From NCBI GenBank assembly GCA_016025055.1, contig CP065590.1:2542001-2606000 (forward strand): a DNA stretch of 64,000 nucleotides. The letters run 5' to 3'. Below are positions 18,797 through 28,461 of the stretch, in pieces. The notes beneath the pieces were generated by a model. The model worked only from the letters and a program-made list of their open reading frames with translations. It ran no database searches and was not told the origin of the DNA. Position numbers and translations under genes: made by a program. Source of the DNA: Chryseobacterium indologenes. Lineage in GTDB: Bacteria > Bacteroidota > Bacteroidia > Flavobacteriales > Weeksellaceae. Every line of letters begins with the position of its first letter. Positions within the stretch are counted from its first letter, which is position 1.

Positions 18797-19447
18797 ATGA
18801 ATCTGATAAAAAAATATATTCCCTTTATTTCAAAGGAGTGGAAAGAAAAATATCTGGCTGTACTGGCAGAAGAGCATCTAAATAGTTTGAAAAGCAATAT
18901 TGAAAAATATCAAGCTGGTATTTTGGAATATGACCTGCCTTACTTTAATGAAGAAATAAAAATCAACAGGCAGGAAATCTTCGAAAACTTTATAGGTATT
19001 CTTGGAAATGATCAGTCCGATGAGGTAAAAGCACAAATTTTAGAGACAATTCCGTTTGAAGACTGGCTTATTCTCTTAGGTCAGAGACTGACATCAGCAA
19101 GTATTCGCGATGAAAATGCAGCTCCTCCCGTTAAACCAGTTTTGATAAAAGCCTGTCTGGAACCTTTTAACAATGAAATTACCATTGCCCAGAGAGCCTG
19201 GGAAAAACATATCGGAAGAATGGATGATGACTTCTGGGGTGAAATCAAAGGAAATAATCAGCAAAAGCAGGAAAAAGTGATGGCTAAAATCTATGATATT
19301 CTTGAACACCAAACCTGGTGGAATGTATTCTTCCACTATAAACACGGCCTTGTTTTTGAAGTCAGAGAAAAAGAAGGACACGGCCTGCGCTGGAGTCATG
19401 GCGGAACAAAGCTCATCGGTTTTCTCGAAAAATTTATCAATGAATAA
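18797..19447 (+). CDS. Hypothetical protein following DUF434 gene
   Basis: The 216-residue soluble protein has no signal peptide or membrane helix that I can see. Notable segments are GILEYDLPYFNEEIKI, IPFEDWLILLGQRL, FNNEITIAQRAWEKHIGRMD and HGLRWSHGGTKLIGFLEKFI. I do not recognise the family. It is translationally close to the DUF434 gene, and the promoter motif of tatD starts 8 bases after its stop. Confidence 0.6.
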   Translation: MNLIKKYIPFISKEWKEKYLAVLAEEHLNSLKSNIEKYQAGILEYDLPYFNEEIKINRQEIFENFIGILGNDQSDEVKAQILETIPFEDWLILLGQRLTSASIRDENAAPPVKPVLIKACLEPFNNEITIAQRAWEKHIGRMDDDFWGEIKGNNQQKQEKVMAKIYDILEHQTWWNVFFHYKHGLVFEVREKEGHGLRWSHGGTKLIGFLEKFINE

Positions 19448-19454
19448 CTGAATA

Positions 19455-19489
19455 CCGTAAAAAGGTTGCGTACTAACCTGGTAGCTTTG
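19455..19489 (+). promoter_or_regulatory. Shared stress-type promoter motif, tatD copy
   Basis: The sequence CCGTAAAAAGGTTGCGTA is followed by 9 bases and the -7 box TAGCTTTG. The same 18-base element, same 9-base gap and a -7 box occur before the TROVE gene (44648) and the Y-RNA array (47110). The tatD ATG is 27 bases after the -7 box. Confidence 0.6.
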
Positions 19490-19516
19490 CTGCAAAATAT
19501 AATAAATCAGTAAAAA

Positions 19517-20302
19517 ATGAACACTTACATCGATATTGGCATTAATCTGACCAATAAACAGTTCTGTAATGAACATGATGAAATTATCAACAGGGCCTTG
19601 GATCAAGGGGTAGATCATATGATTCTCACGGGAACAAGCGTACGAGGCAGCAAAGAGTCTGCTCAAATCGCAGAAGAATACCGGGATATTTTATTTTCAA
19701 CAGCCGGAATACATCCTCATGACGCTAAATCATTGACTGACCAAAGCATCAGGGAGCTTAAAAACCTTTTGGAACAAGATCACGTTATTTCTGTAGGAGA
19801 GTGCGGGCTTGATTTTGACCGCGATTTTTCTCCGAGGCCCATACAGGAAAAATGTTATAAAGCACAACTTGAGCTGGCCATAGAAGTCAATAAACCTCTT
19901 TTTCTACACGAAAGAGCAGCCTTTAAAAGGTTGAATGAAATAACAGACGAATATATTTCACAATTACCGGAAGCTGCAGTTCATTGTTTCACCGGAACTT
20001 TGGATGAAGCAAAAATATACCTGGATAAAGGATTTTACCTTGGGTTTACCGGGGCTATCAGCGACGAAAGAAGATTTAAGCATCTGGAAGAGGTGATCAG
20101 GTATGTTCCGCTCGATAGAATGATGATTGAAACCGATGCTCCGTTCATGCTTCCGAAAAATATGCCCAGAATACAGAACAGGAGAAATGAGCCCTCATTT
20201 TTGCCCTATGTGGCACAAACAATTGCCCGTTTAAAAAGAATAGAAATTTCCGAAGTTGCAGACGAAACCACAGAAACTGCCAGACAGTTTTTCAGAATAT
20301 AA
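19517..20302 (+). CDS. tatD: TatD-family metal-dependent nuclease
   Basis: The 261-residue protein follows E. coli TatD closely in its motif order: IDIGINLTNKQF, STAGIHPHDAK, VGECGLDFDRDFS, FLHERAAF, VHCFTGT and MIETDAPFMLP. The metal ligands are conserved. TatD is a 3'-5' exonuclease linked to DNA repair and turnover of damaged nucleic acid. It is a single gene with its own promoter motif (shared with the TROVE/Y-RNA locus) and a terminator at 20301. Confidence 0.9.
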   Translation: MNTYIDIGINLTNKQFCNEHDEIINRALDQGVDHMILTGTSVRGSKESAQIAEEYRDILFSTAGIHPHDAKSLTDQSIRELKNLLEQDHVISVGECGLDFDRDFSPRPIQEKCYKAQLELAIEVNKPLFLHERAAFKRLNEITDEYISQLPEAAVHCFTGTLDEAKIYLDKGFYLGFTGAISDERRFKHLEEVIRYVPLDRMMIETDAPFMLPKNMPRIQNRRNEPSFLPYVAQTIARLKRIEISEVADETTETARQFFRI

Positions 20303-20338
20303 AAAGAGCTCTACACTAAAGTAAAGCTCTTTTTTTAT
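20301..20338 (+). terminator. Terminator after tatD
   Basis: The stem AAAAAGAGCT with AGCTCTTTTTTT is separated by about 14 bases. It is likely bidirectional, facing deoD. Confidence 0.75.
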
Positions 20339-20377
20339 AGCAGTTTGCGCATTCTCCTGGCCGGCGTCCCGGACTTC

Positions 20378-21088
20378 TTATAAACTCTTGATTGCCGATT
20401 CCAAAGCCAGTTCCATCATTGGATTCAAAGCTTTTTCTCTTTGGTCAGCTGAGATTTTTTCGTGAGTAGGAATGATATCCGTTACCGTAAGAATCGTTGC
20501 GGCATTTTTTCCTAAGTGCTGTGCATTGGCAAACAATCCGAAAGCTTCCATCTCTACTGCAGGGCAGTTGTATTTTGTAGCAATTTCAGGAGTAGCAGGA
20601 TCTTTTCTGTAGAAAATATCACTACTGTGGATGTTGATTGCTTTGGCATTCAATGATAATTCTTTAGCCGTTTCATTGATCGTACTAAAGATATTTCCCT
20701 GGTGAGGAAGAATCTCATCTTCAATTCCCCAAGCGTATTTAGCATAAGTACTTTCGCTGGCAGCATTTTCAATATTTAAAAGATCAAAAAGCTTAAGATC
20801 CGTATTATAAGCACCACAAGTTCCGATTCTGATGATGGTTTCTACTTCATATTCTGTATACAGCTCAAAAGAATAGATCCCGATGCTCGGAAAACCCATT
20901 CCACTGGCTCCTACAGTGATTTCTTTACCTTTGTAAAGACCGGTATAATACAATATTCCTCTGGTTTTGCTTACCAGTTCAGCATTTTCTAAATAATTTT
21001 CAGCAATGTACTGTGCACGAAGCGGATCCCCCGGCTGTAATACTACTTTAGCAATTTCTCCTTTGTTGGCACTGATGTGAATACTCAT
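20378..21088 (-). CDS. deoD: Purine nucleoside phosphorylase DeoD
   Basis: The 236-residue protein is the usual length for hexameric PNP (E. coli 239). It has the phosphate-binding QPGDPLRAQYIAENYL, GASGMGFPSIGIYSFEL, RIGTCGAYN and VEMEAFGLFANA segments and a catalytic Asp in TVTDIIPTHE. It cleaves purine ribo- and deoxyribonucleosides with phosphate to free base and sugar-1-phosphate in the cytoplasm, for nucleoside salvage. It is monocistronic on the minus strand. Confidence 0.95.
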   Translation of the reverse strand: MSIHISANKGEIAKVVLQPGDPLRAQYIAENYLENAELVSKTRGILYYTGLYKGKEITVGASGMGFPSIGIYSFELYTEYEVETIIRIGTCGAYNTDLKLFDLLNIENAASESTYAKYAWGIEDEILPHQGNIFSTINETAKELSLNAKAINIHSSDIFYRKDPATPEIATKYNCPAVEMEAFGLFANAQHLGKNAATILTVTDIIPTHEKISADQREKALNPMMELALESAIKSL

Positions 21089-21365
21089 AATTTTATTTTG
21101 ACTGCCGCAAAGATAATAACTTTTAGATTGCTGACAGTATTGTCATGACTGAAACAAGATAGGCAAATCATGGCAATAAAATCTACAGGATATTCGGAAT
21201 AAATATTGTAAATCCTAAAATACAGCAAGACCTTTATAAATTTCATATTCTTTCTGACAAAATGTAAACCCGGTACATACAGAACAAAAACAGAACAATA
21301 CGGAGCGTGTATCAGGAAGCTCCATCCGTTATTTTTGCTCTATTCAATCAGCTAAAATTTAAAAA

Positions 21366-21755
21366 ATGAAAATTGAACACATCGCTATCTGGGTCAGAGA
21401 TCTTGAAAAATCAAGAGCTTTCTATCAGAAATATTTCGGAGCTGTTTCCAATGAAAAATATGATAATCCTCTTAAGAAATTTCAGTCTTATTTCCTGAGT
21501 TTTGAGAATGGATGCCGTATTGAAATCATGACAAGGCCTGATATTCAGGAAGGGGGAAACTCCTACGATTCCCAACAGTTTGGAATCATACATCTGGCAT
21601 TTTCAGCAGGAAGCAAAGAAAAAGTCGATGACCTTACCAATCTCCTGAGACAAGATGGGTATACGATTGCCGGAGAACCCCGTACGACAGGAGATGGCTA
21701 TTATGAAAGTGTAATTCTCGATCCGGAAAATAATATCATTGAAATTGTCGCTTAA
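21366..21755 (+). CDS. VOC/glyoxalase family protein
   Basis: This single-domain 129-residue VOC protein starts MKIEHIAIWVRDLEKSRAFY and ends YYESVILDPENNIIEIVA. The metal-ligand pattern is H5 at the start, E in SFENGCRIEIMTR, H in FGIIHLAF and E near the C-terminus. The family resembles YaeR/SMU-type lactoylglutathione lyase homologues. The substrate is unknown. It ends at the terminator at 21762. Confidence 0.85.
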   Translation: MKIEHIAIWVRDLEKSRAFYQKYFGAVSNEKYDNPLKKFQSYFLSFENGCRIEIMTRPDIQEGGNSYDSQQFGIIHLAFSAGSKEKVDDLTNLLRQDGYTIAGEPRTTGDGYYESVILDPENNIIEIVA

Positions 21756-21761
21756 CTCCTG

Positions 21762-21803
21762 CCGTGCGTTGTCAAGGTTTAAAATACTGACAACGCACGG
21801 TTT
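21762..21803 (+). terminator. Terminator after VOC gene
   Basis: A perfect 13-bp inverted repeat, CCGTGCGTTGTCA and TGACAACGCACGG, has a 13-base loop and is followed by TTTCTT. Confidence 0.8.
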
Positions 21804-21895
21804 CTTGATTAATCAGTTTTTCACATTAAAAAATTCCGTTACGGTATTTAACACCAATACTTTGATTAAAAATTTTATTCTAAACGAAATAATTT

Positions 21896-21903
21896 TATTT
21901 TTG
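21896..21903 (+). promoter_or_regulatory. -7 box TATTTTTG at start of MoxR operon
   Basis: It matches TAnnTTTG and ends 4 bases before the ATG at 21908. Either the mRNA is leaderless or translation starts at a later Met (for example MKEEEGAEVYF). Confidence 0.4.
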
Positions 21904-21907
21904 TTAG

Positions 21908-22555
21908 ATGATGGATACCAGATCACCATTCCTAGACACAATCTTTTTGCTCAGACAAAACGAATGCATCACACTTTTTTCCAGCTTGCAGGAGATTTCC
22001 ATGAAAGAGGAAGAAGGTGCAGAAGTATATTTTGAAACAGAATTTGAAAAAGAAAGATTGGAGTTTTTATCTGATCAGGTTGCGTATGATAAAAAAACAG
22101 CGGTTTGGGCAGCAAAAGTACTGTACCATAGTGCTCAGTTGTATATGATCAGAGAGAATACTGATAAAGATCTTAGCAGGCTTATTCCAGGATTTAAAGG
22201 AAGCAGAGATGTTTCTGCTATACTTTCGGCTGATTTATCACTGCGATTTTTACCGGAGATAATAACCGCATTATATTCTGCAGATCCGGAAGATATACTG
22301 ATCAAAATGCTGGAAGATATTCTAAGCGTTTTCCATTATTCCGGAATTGGTTATGATTGCGACCTTAAAAATATAAATTGGGAAAAAGAATTGGAAAACA
22401 AAACCTACCGAAAATTATATCTGGAAAGAATTGTAGAAAAGAAAGATTATAAACTGGCAGAAATTCCGTTGATCAATAAATTGCTGATGGCAGAATTCGG
22501 GATGCATAAAGAGGCATTCTGGAGAGAACTAAAAATAATAACCCAAGAAAATTAA
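21908..22555 (+). CDS. First component of MoxR-vWA-propeller ternary system
   Basis: The 215-residue soluble protein contains KKTAVWAAKVLYHSAQLYMI and SADLSLRFLPEIITALYSAD. It lies directly upstream of a MoxR AAA+ gene, its stop overlapping the next ATG. I read it as the small helical accessory (bpX-type) of MoxR-vWA-beta-propeller ternary systems. That rests on position and order rather than a motif I can verify. The start may be the second ATG at 21911 or a later Met. Confidence 0.65.
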   Translation: MMDTRSPFLDTIFLLRQNECITLFSSLQEISMKEEEGAEVYFETEFEKERLEFLSDQVAYDKKTAVWAAKVLYHSAQLYMIRENTDKDLSRLIPGFKGSRDVSAILSADLSLRFLPEIITALYSADPEDILIKMLEDILSVFHYSGIGYDCDLKNINWEKELENKTYRKLYLERIVEKKDYKLAEIPLINKLLMAEFGMHKEAFWRELKIITQEN

Positions 22556-23688
22556 TGATACAGAATATCAATAAACTCAATACGGCTCTCAACTATGTAA
22601 AAGATACATTTGTTGGTAAAAATGATGTGGTAGACCTGTTGGGGATCTGTCTGCTGGCCAGAGAAAATGCTTTTTTGTACGGTCCCCCAGGTACGGCAAA
22701 ATCTGCTATTGTAAGAACATTGTCAAAAACCGTTCAGGACGGTAAAAATTTTGAATATCTGTTAACACGTTTCACGGAACCTAATGAAATTTTCGGTCCT
22801 TTTGATATCCGGAGATTAAAAGAGGGTGAGCTTCTCACCAACACTGAAGGAATGATGCCGGAAGCTTCAATGGTTTTTCTGGATGAGATTTTCAATGCCA
22901 ATTCAGCTATCCTGAACTCTCTTCTGACGGCTTTGAACGAAAAGATTTTCAAAAGAGGAAAAGAATCCAAACACCTGCCCGCTCTGATGTTTGTGGGAGC
23001 CAGTAACGTACTACCCGAAGATGAAGCTTTGAATGCCTTGTTTGACCGTTTTCTGATACGTATCAATGTTGATTATGTAAATCCGGAATTATTACAGCAA
23101 GTACTTTTAGCAGGAAGAAAACTCGAAAATGAAGAAGAAACAGAAGTTCCGGGAATTCATGCCGATGAAATCAGAGAACTCCAGAAACTCTGCAGAACAG
23201 TGGATCTTAAACCCATTTATGAAGTGTATCTCAATACCATTATGAGCCTTAGAAATACGGGAATAAGTATTTCAGACCGTAGAGCAGTGAAACTCCAGAA
23301 TCTTATTGCAGCAAGTGCTTTAATCTGTGGAAGAAATGAAGCCGTCCTGTCTGACCTTTGGGTATTGAAGCATATTTGGGATACAGAAGAACAAATCGAA
23401 ATTCTTGAAGGCATCATCAACAGGACCATTGAAAAAGATGATCATCCCCGTTCACATCCTCAGGCCATGCAGAATAAAACCCCCAATCCTGAAGACGTGA
23501 TGAAAGACGTGAAAATTCTTGTTGATAAATGGAATGAAGGAACCTTGAGTTTCGAAGAACAGAATGTGATCAAAGATAAATTAAGATATCTGCAGACCCG
23601 TTGTGACTGGATCAGAAATCCCGAACAGAAACAATATATCCAGCAGGAAATTGAAAGCTTATGGCAGAAAATTCTTCAGACCATATAA
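22555..23688 (+). CDS. MoxR-family AAA+ ATPase
   Basis: The 377-residue protein has Walker A GPPGTAKS (about residues 43-50), Walker B MVFLDEIFNAN, sensor-1 FVGASNVLPED and an arginine-finger region LFDRFLIRINVDYV, as in MoxR proteins. MoxR ATPases act with vWA proteins as chaperone-like machines that insert metal or remodel partners. The start overlaps the previous stop by 1 base and the end overlaps the next gene by 28 bases, so the operon is tightly coupled. Confidence 0.92.
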   Translation: MIQNINKLNTALNYVKDTFVGKNDVVDLLGICLLARENAFLYGPPGTAKSAIVRTLSKTVQDGKNFEYLLTRFTEPNEIFGPFDIRRLKEGELLTNTEGMMPEASMVFLDEIFNANSAILNSLLTALNEKIFKRGKESKHLPALMFVGASNVLPEDEALNALFDRFLIRINVDYVNPELLQQVLLAGRKLENEEETEVPGIHADEIRELQKLCRTVDLKPIYEVYLNTIMSLRNTGISISDRRAVKLQNLIAASALICGRNEAVLSDLWVLKHIWDTEEQIEILEGIINRTIEKDDHPRSHPQAMQNKTPNPEDVMKDVKILVDKWNEGTLSFEEQNVIKDKLRYLQTRCDWIRNPEQKQYIQQEIESLWQKILQTI

Positions 23689-24404
23689 AAGAATTCTGGG
23701 CGGAATTACCCCGTGCAGGAGAAGATTTTCTGGGCTCTGTCAGAGACTGGAAGAATATCCATATTGCAACAGATGATCAAACCATATGGCTTAAAGGATT
23801 CACCGATGAACAGGCTTTATCTGCGGAAATTCATCAGCTGCCGGATTTTTTGCTGTATGAACTTCGCGAAGGACTTCTGTTTAAAAAAGAGGCATTGGTC
23901 CCCAGTAAAAAAATGAGAACCGGACTTCTCTGGACCCCTATTGATAAAGCTTTACGGCTAAGATTTCCCGCTTCCAATCAAAATTATTTCGGAATTGATG
24001 AAAAGATAACAATTAATATAAAAGAATTAAGTGAAGAACAGCCAGCCGTCGCATTATTAACAAAAATATCAGATATTAAAGAAATTATAGCAGGAGTTCC
24101 AAAATTTAAACTTGAAAAAATAAAATGGACTTTGATAGGAGAATATGCGCTTTTCATAGGAAACCCTATTGTAAGCCTTCCCGGAAAAGCCTTTTGGGAA
24201 AAAGACGGACATTTACTACCAGCAGGTTTTGATTTTGAGTTTAAAAATATGAGCATATTTCTGCAACAAAAATATAATAAAGATTCAGACGGATGGCTTT
24301 TGTGGGATGAAAACGGAAATTTCCTTTCCATCGGGAACTCTGATTTCCAACCACTGTCAGTAAGTTCTTTCCGTCTTACCATAAAATCAAAAGAATGGAA
24401 TTAA
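23661..24404 (+). CDS. Accessory component of MoxR-vWA-propeller ternary system
   Basis: The 247-residue protein overlaps the MoxR gene by 28 bases and the next gene by 10. It starts MAENSSDHIKEFWAELPRAG and contains LPDFLLYELREGLLFKKEALVPSKKMRTGLLWTP (given here in part). A strand-rich C-terminal half follows (DGHLLPAGFDFEF, GWLLWDENGNFLSI, FRLTIKSKEW). It has no signal peptide. I assign it by operon position to the bpX-type accessory proteins of these systems; the biochemical role is unknown. Confidence 0.68.
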   Translation: MAENSSDHIKEFWAELPRAGEDFLGSVRDWKNIHIATDDQTIWLKGFTDEQALSAEIHQLPDFLLYELREGLLFKKEALVPSKKMRTGLLWTPIDKALRLRFPASNQNYFGIDEKITINIKELSEEQPAVALLTKISDIKEIIAGVPKFKLEKIKWTLIGEYALFIGNPIVSLPGKAFWEKDGHLLPAGFDFEFKNMSIFLQQKYNKDSDGWLLWDENGNFLSIGNSDFQPLSVSSFRLTIKSKEWN

Positions 24405-26774
24405 AGGCCTATTTCCAGTCCTACGAAAATTATTTCTGGGAATGGAAAACCGATGAAGATGTTCCCGGTGATTCCGGATATCACAACAACAACCTTCTCT
24501 CAGTACCGGGAGTAGGGGCCATTGCGTACAGGCCTTACGTAATGGAAATTTTAAAAGAACTTCAGCCACAAGGTTGGCCGCCATTCGGGGCATTGCTAAT
24601 GGTTTTGTATGCCATGCAGGACGGATACATCGATTTTGAGAAACCTTTGAGAAAGACCGTAAACTTTTACAGCGTAGGTGATGTTGATTTCAAAGCAGAA
24701 AAGCAGATTGAATTTCTTAAAAAGGTACAATCTCTTCCCAAAATTTACAAACAAAAGCAAAATAAAATTGTTCTTCTCCAAACCTTATTCAAAAATGGGC
24801 ATAATAGAACATCATCAGTAGTTGCAGCCTTCAATCTACAAATTTATAGTAAGAGACCTCATGAAATTGAGACCTGCGCTGAAAAAAAAACATGCAAGGC
24901 CTTCTGATTTAAATAGAGATTTAAGCGCTTTAGACCTGAATACGAAATTTCCTGACGTTCAATCGATCATTGATGCCATGAAAGATCTCATTGGAGAGCC
25001 GGAACTGGATGATGAGGTGATACAGGAAGAAGCCACAGCCAATACAGATAAAGACTTTATCAGAGAGCTTACCGAAGATCCTAAAACCTTTCAGGTCGGA
25101 AGCCTGATCAAAAGAATATGGAGCGGATTAAAAATTCCGATGCGCCATCTTTCCCCGGGAGAACAACCTGTCGGAGGAATATCCGATATGACCAACAAAG
25201 GAGATTTTCACAGGATGCTCCTTTCAGAATTTGCGAACGATGAGGAAGTATTTATGAATCGTGTAGCCAATAACGAAGTCTTGTACATCCAAAGGGAAAT
25301 ACCGCCGGAAGAAAATATTTTTGAAAGAATTATTTTAATCGATACCTCTCTAAGAAACTGGGGCACCCCAAAAGTACTGGCGTTCGCCTCCGCTCTCGCT
25401 GTCATTAAACACCCTAAAGCCCACTCAGAATGTAAAGTTTTTGCTCTCGGACAATCAGGAATTCCGATTTCTTTGGATAAAGTGGAGGATGTGATTGAAA
25501 ACCTTAATCAGGTAAGCTCTGTTCTGCAAGTGTCGGAAGCACTGGGGAAATTCTTTACCGAACAGCATACCGAAAAAGATATTGAGGTGTTTTTCATTAC
25601 CCATCAGGAAAATATGGCTGATGAAAAAGTTCAGAAAATTATCCATGAAAACAGAGACAGACTTAAATTTCTGGTAACAACTACCGCTGATGGAGAAATT
25701 AATTTTTATAAACATCATCTGGGAACAAGGAAGCATATTCAGAAAATAAAACTTCCTCTTCAGGAGCTATGGGCCAATCCGCCACAACAAAAACAAAAGA
25801 ACGATCACAGAAATGGAAAGAAAACCGATCTGCCACAAAATTATCCTATTTTGTTTCCCGCACCCGTTAATACAATAGCCCGGTTCTTATATGAAGGAGA
25901 GTTTTATATCCTCAGTTCTAAAAAACAGTTACTGAAAACATACCTTTCAGATAACTATTACGATAGACATTCCTATGATTACTATAAAACCTTCCATGGT
26001 TGTGAAGTTTTATTTGAAAATATATCTGTAAAACCAAGGGGACAGTTTGCTATGGCAAAAAATAAGCAACAGCATTTTATTTTATGCCAGTACCAATATG
26101 ATAAAAAGTTAGTTTCCAAGCTGAATCTGAATACAAGGGAATATTCGGAACAGAATCTTACGGGATTACATATTCCTGAATCTTATCATTTAATTTATTT
26201 CGGTAAAAGCTTTTACCTGCATGAACCTTCAAATGATACTGTTTACAGAATAAATATAGACGGAAAAATCTCAGTAGAAGTCATTTCCACTAAAGATAGA
26301 GAAATAGAAAAAAACAATATCAAGGCACAGGCAGAAGTGGCCAAACTGAACAGAAGCGGACTGAAAATCATTAGTAATTTTAATGGAATCGGGATCACTA
26401 ATTCCGGAGATCTTGTTGTTTCCGGAAATAAACTGTACAGTGCCTCTGAAAATACATTGGATTTTTCCAAAAACAGAGGTGAAATTACAATTTTTGCAGA
26501 ACAGAATAAAAATAAATTTACCTTCCCTGACGGAAGTGAAATCATTACAGATTCCCGTGGAATGCTGACTTTCAGAAGCAGCAATAAAGGAATTGAAGAA
26601 TTTTTTATTCCTTCCACCCTTAATGGGTATCTGGCACTTGCGACGTATACCGAATTTGGAGGCTCCGAATATTATCTTCCGGAACAAGCCCTGTTGAAGG
26701 TAAAAACAATGGATGAAATGTGTCAACGGTTTTTGAAAGCATTTATAGAGCAGATTTTGGATTATGGAGCTTAG
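24395..26774 (+). pseudogene. vWA plus beta-propeller protein of the ternary system, frame broken at an A9 run
   Basis: The first frame (24395-24907) gives NLLSVPGVGAIAYRPYVMEI and a helical lead-in. The second frame (open from 24822) gives a vWA domain (ERIILIDTSLRNWGTPKVLA, VEVFFITHQENMAD) and a C-terminal strand-rich propeller to 26774. A one-base change in the A9 run at 24882-24890 joins them into one protein of about 790 residues (KRPHEIETCAEKK then HARPSDLNRDLSALDLNTK). The vWA metal site is degenerate (DTSLR instead of DxSxS). The break could be a sequence error, slippage-corrected, or a true mutation. Confidence 0.75.
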
Positions 26775-28461
26775 AATACACCCTTTTCCGAAAAATAATT
26801 ATCCTAAAAAAGGCCTTTTAATTAAAGGGGCTTCACCGCTGATATGGCTTCAGGAAATGGAAATCCTCGGTATTGACCTTAGCGGTGTACAGGCATATGC
26901 TATTCCGGATAACGAACCCCATATTCTCTATGGATGTTTTCTCGTTTTTAAAGATCATGCTCCTCAGGAAATTGGCAGGAATGCCTATTTTCAATGGGTG
27001 GATGACAGGCTTTTTATTCCGGAAAATAGTACATTTTATCCTAAAATTACTCCTGAAGACTGGCAACAGCTGGATGCCCCTTTTATTATCATGCATCCCG
27101 GATTTGGACTGGTAAAACTGTCCGAACCTATAGATTGGATAGCATTAATTCAGGATCCGGGAAAAATCAGTGAGCCCGTCAGAAGGCCGCTGAACGGAGT
27201 AAAAATCCCTCAGAAAATAGAAAGTTATACGGTTGAAATGGATGATGAAAAAGTCCTTGAAACATTAGAACCGCGACAAACTGAGGAAGAATGGATGAAT
27301 AACCTGCCATTTGATCTTAAAAAAGTAATGGCCGGAAACAAAAAAGAAATAGAAAAGTATTTAAAATATATTGAAAAATATCCGGAAAGGGCTATAGAAT
27401 TGGGAGTTCCTCTGGATGTCATGGGAACGTCTCGTGGAAATGGCTTTGCAAAATTTACCTGGCTGGAAGGTTTATTCGGAACTAACCAGGAAGGTAAACC
27501 GGAGACTGCCGGGACCAAAAAATTTCGTAAAATTTTCTGGGCAGTCATTGCCATAGCTATTGTTTTAAGAATTGTATTGCCATCAGATAACAATACATCA
27601 GAAGGAGAGACAACGGGAAAATCGTCGGGAACTGTTTTCACAGATGCTGTAAAGGCCCCGTCAGATATGATTGCCTTCCAGTCCGGAACCTCTGAAATCG
27701 ATCAGAAAATAGATTCTATGTACTTCCTCAAAAGAAGAGGTCTTTCCAATGAACTTCTTACAGCTGGTATGATGGAAGCCAAAAATGAGAAGGAGAAAAA
27801 AGAATATAAAAAATCAGGAGGCAGGGAAGTAAGTGAAATAGGACACGATATTGAAAAACTGGGAAACAGAGAACAAAAAAGCAGGGATTCACTTAAAATT
27901 ATTTACACCAAAAGAATTAAAAAGCATATTGAAGAAAAAACAGAAAATTTAAAACGTAAAATATCAGATTCCCTGAAACAATATACCAAAGGAAAACCTG
28001 TAAATGGGGATGTCGTCAAATACCTTTTGAAGAAAAGACAGGCACTCATCGAAGACTCTCTGGGAAGGTTATACGGAACTGTTGACCTGGCTGATCCTTC
28101 ACGGTATTACGGGAAAAACTCAAAAATCACAGGAATTGATACAGGAGGAAGTATAAAGAAGGAAGACACTCCGGTGTCGGATGTTTTATATCTGGTGATA
28201 GCGATGATTGGTGCAGTGGGGTTATATTCTTTCATTGTCAAAGGCAAATTTTTTAATCTCGGTGGAGATCATGTACCGGGATGGATCAAATTTTTCCTGA
28301 TTGCGGTCCTGGTGGCAATGCTGGTGTATCTTTTTTATCCGTTGGTGAAAATGTTCGGTTATAATTGGTTTGTTTGGCTGCTTGTAATCTGCGTGATGCT
28401 GCTTCTGTACCGTCTTTTCAGGGAGGATAAAACAATTTTAAACTCAGAAGATGATGAATAG
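26764..28461 (+). CDS. bpX6-like membrane component of ternary system
   Basis: The 565-residue protein overlaps the previous gene by 11 bases. The N-terminal 190 residues (MELRIHPFPKNNYPKKGLLI, WLQEMEILGIDLSGV, VDDRLFIPENSTFYP) resemble the bpX6 domain. A membrane helix follows (IFWAVIAIAIVLRIVLPS, about 260-278), then a Lys/Glu-rich coiled region and three more helices near the C-terminus (VLYLVIAMIGAVGLYSFI, FFLIAVLVAMLVYLFYPL, FVWLLVICVMLLLYRLF). It probably anchors the MoxR-vWA complex at the inner membrane; that is inference. Confidence 0.75.
   Translation: MELRIHPFPKNNYPKKGLLIKGASPLIWLQEMEILGIDLSGVQAYAIPDNEPHILYGCFLVFKDHAPQEIGRNAYFQWVDDRLFIPENSTFYPKITPEDWQQLDAPFIIMHPGFGLVKLSEPIDWIALIQDPGKISEPVRRPLNGVKIPQKIESYTVEMDDEKVLETLEPRQTEEEWMNNLPFDLKKVMAGNKKEIEKYLKYIEKYPERAIELGVPLDVMGTSRGNGFAKFTWLEGLFGTNQEGKPETAGTKKFRKIFWAVIAIAIVLRIVLPSDNNTSEGETTGKSSGTVFTDAVKAPSDMIAFQSGTSEIDQKIDSMYFLKRRGLSNELLTAGMMEAKNEKEKKEYKKSGGREVSEIGHDIEKLGNREQKSRDSLKIIYTKRIKKHIEEKTENLKRKISDSLKQYTKGKPVNGDVVKYLLKKRQALIEDSLGRLYGTVDLADPSRYYGKNSKITGIDTGGSIKKEDTPVSDVLYLVIAMIGAVGLYSFIVKGKFFNLGGDHVPGWIKFFLIAVLVAMLVYLFYPLVKMFGYNWFVWLLVICVMLLLYRLFREDKTILNSEDDE

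Noticed and set aside
21739..22035. Plus-strand frame overlapping the VOC end and the MoxR-operon start
   Set aside because: It runs through the terminator at 21762 and out of frame with the operon's first gene.
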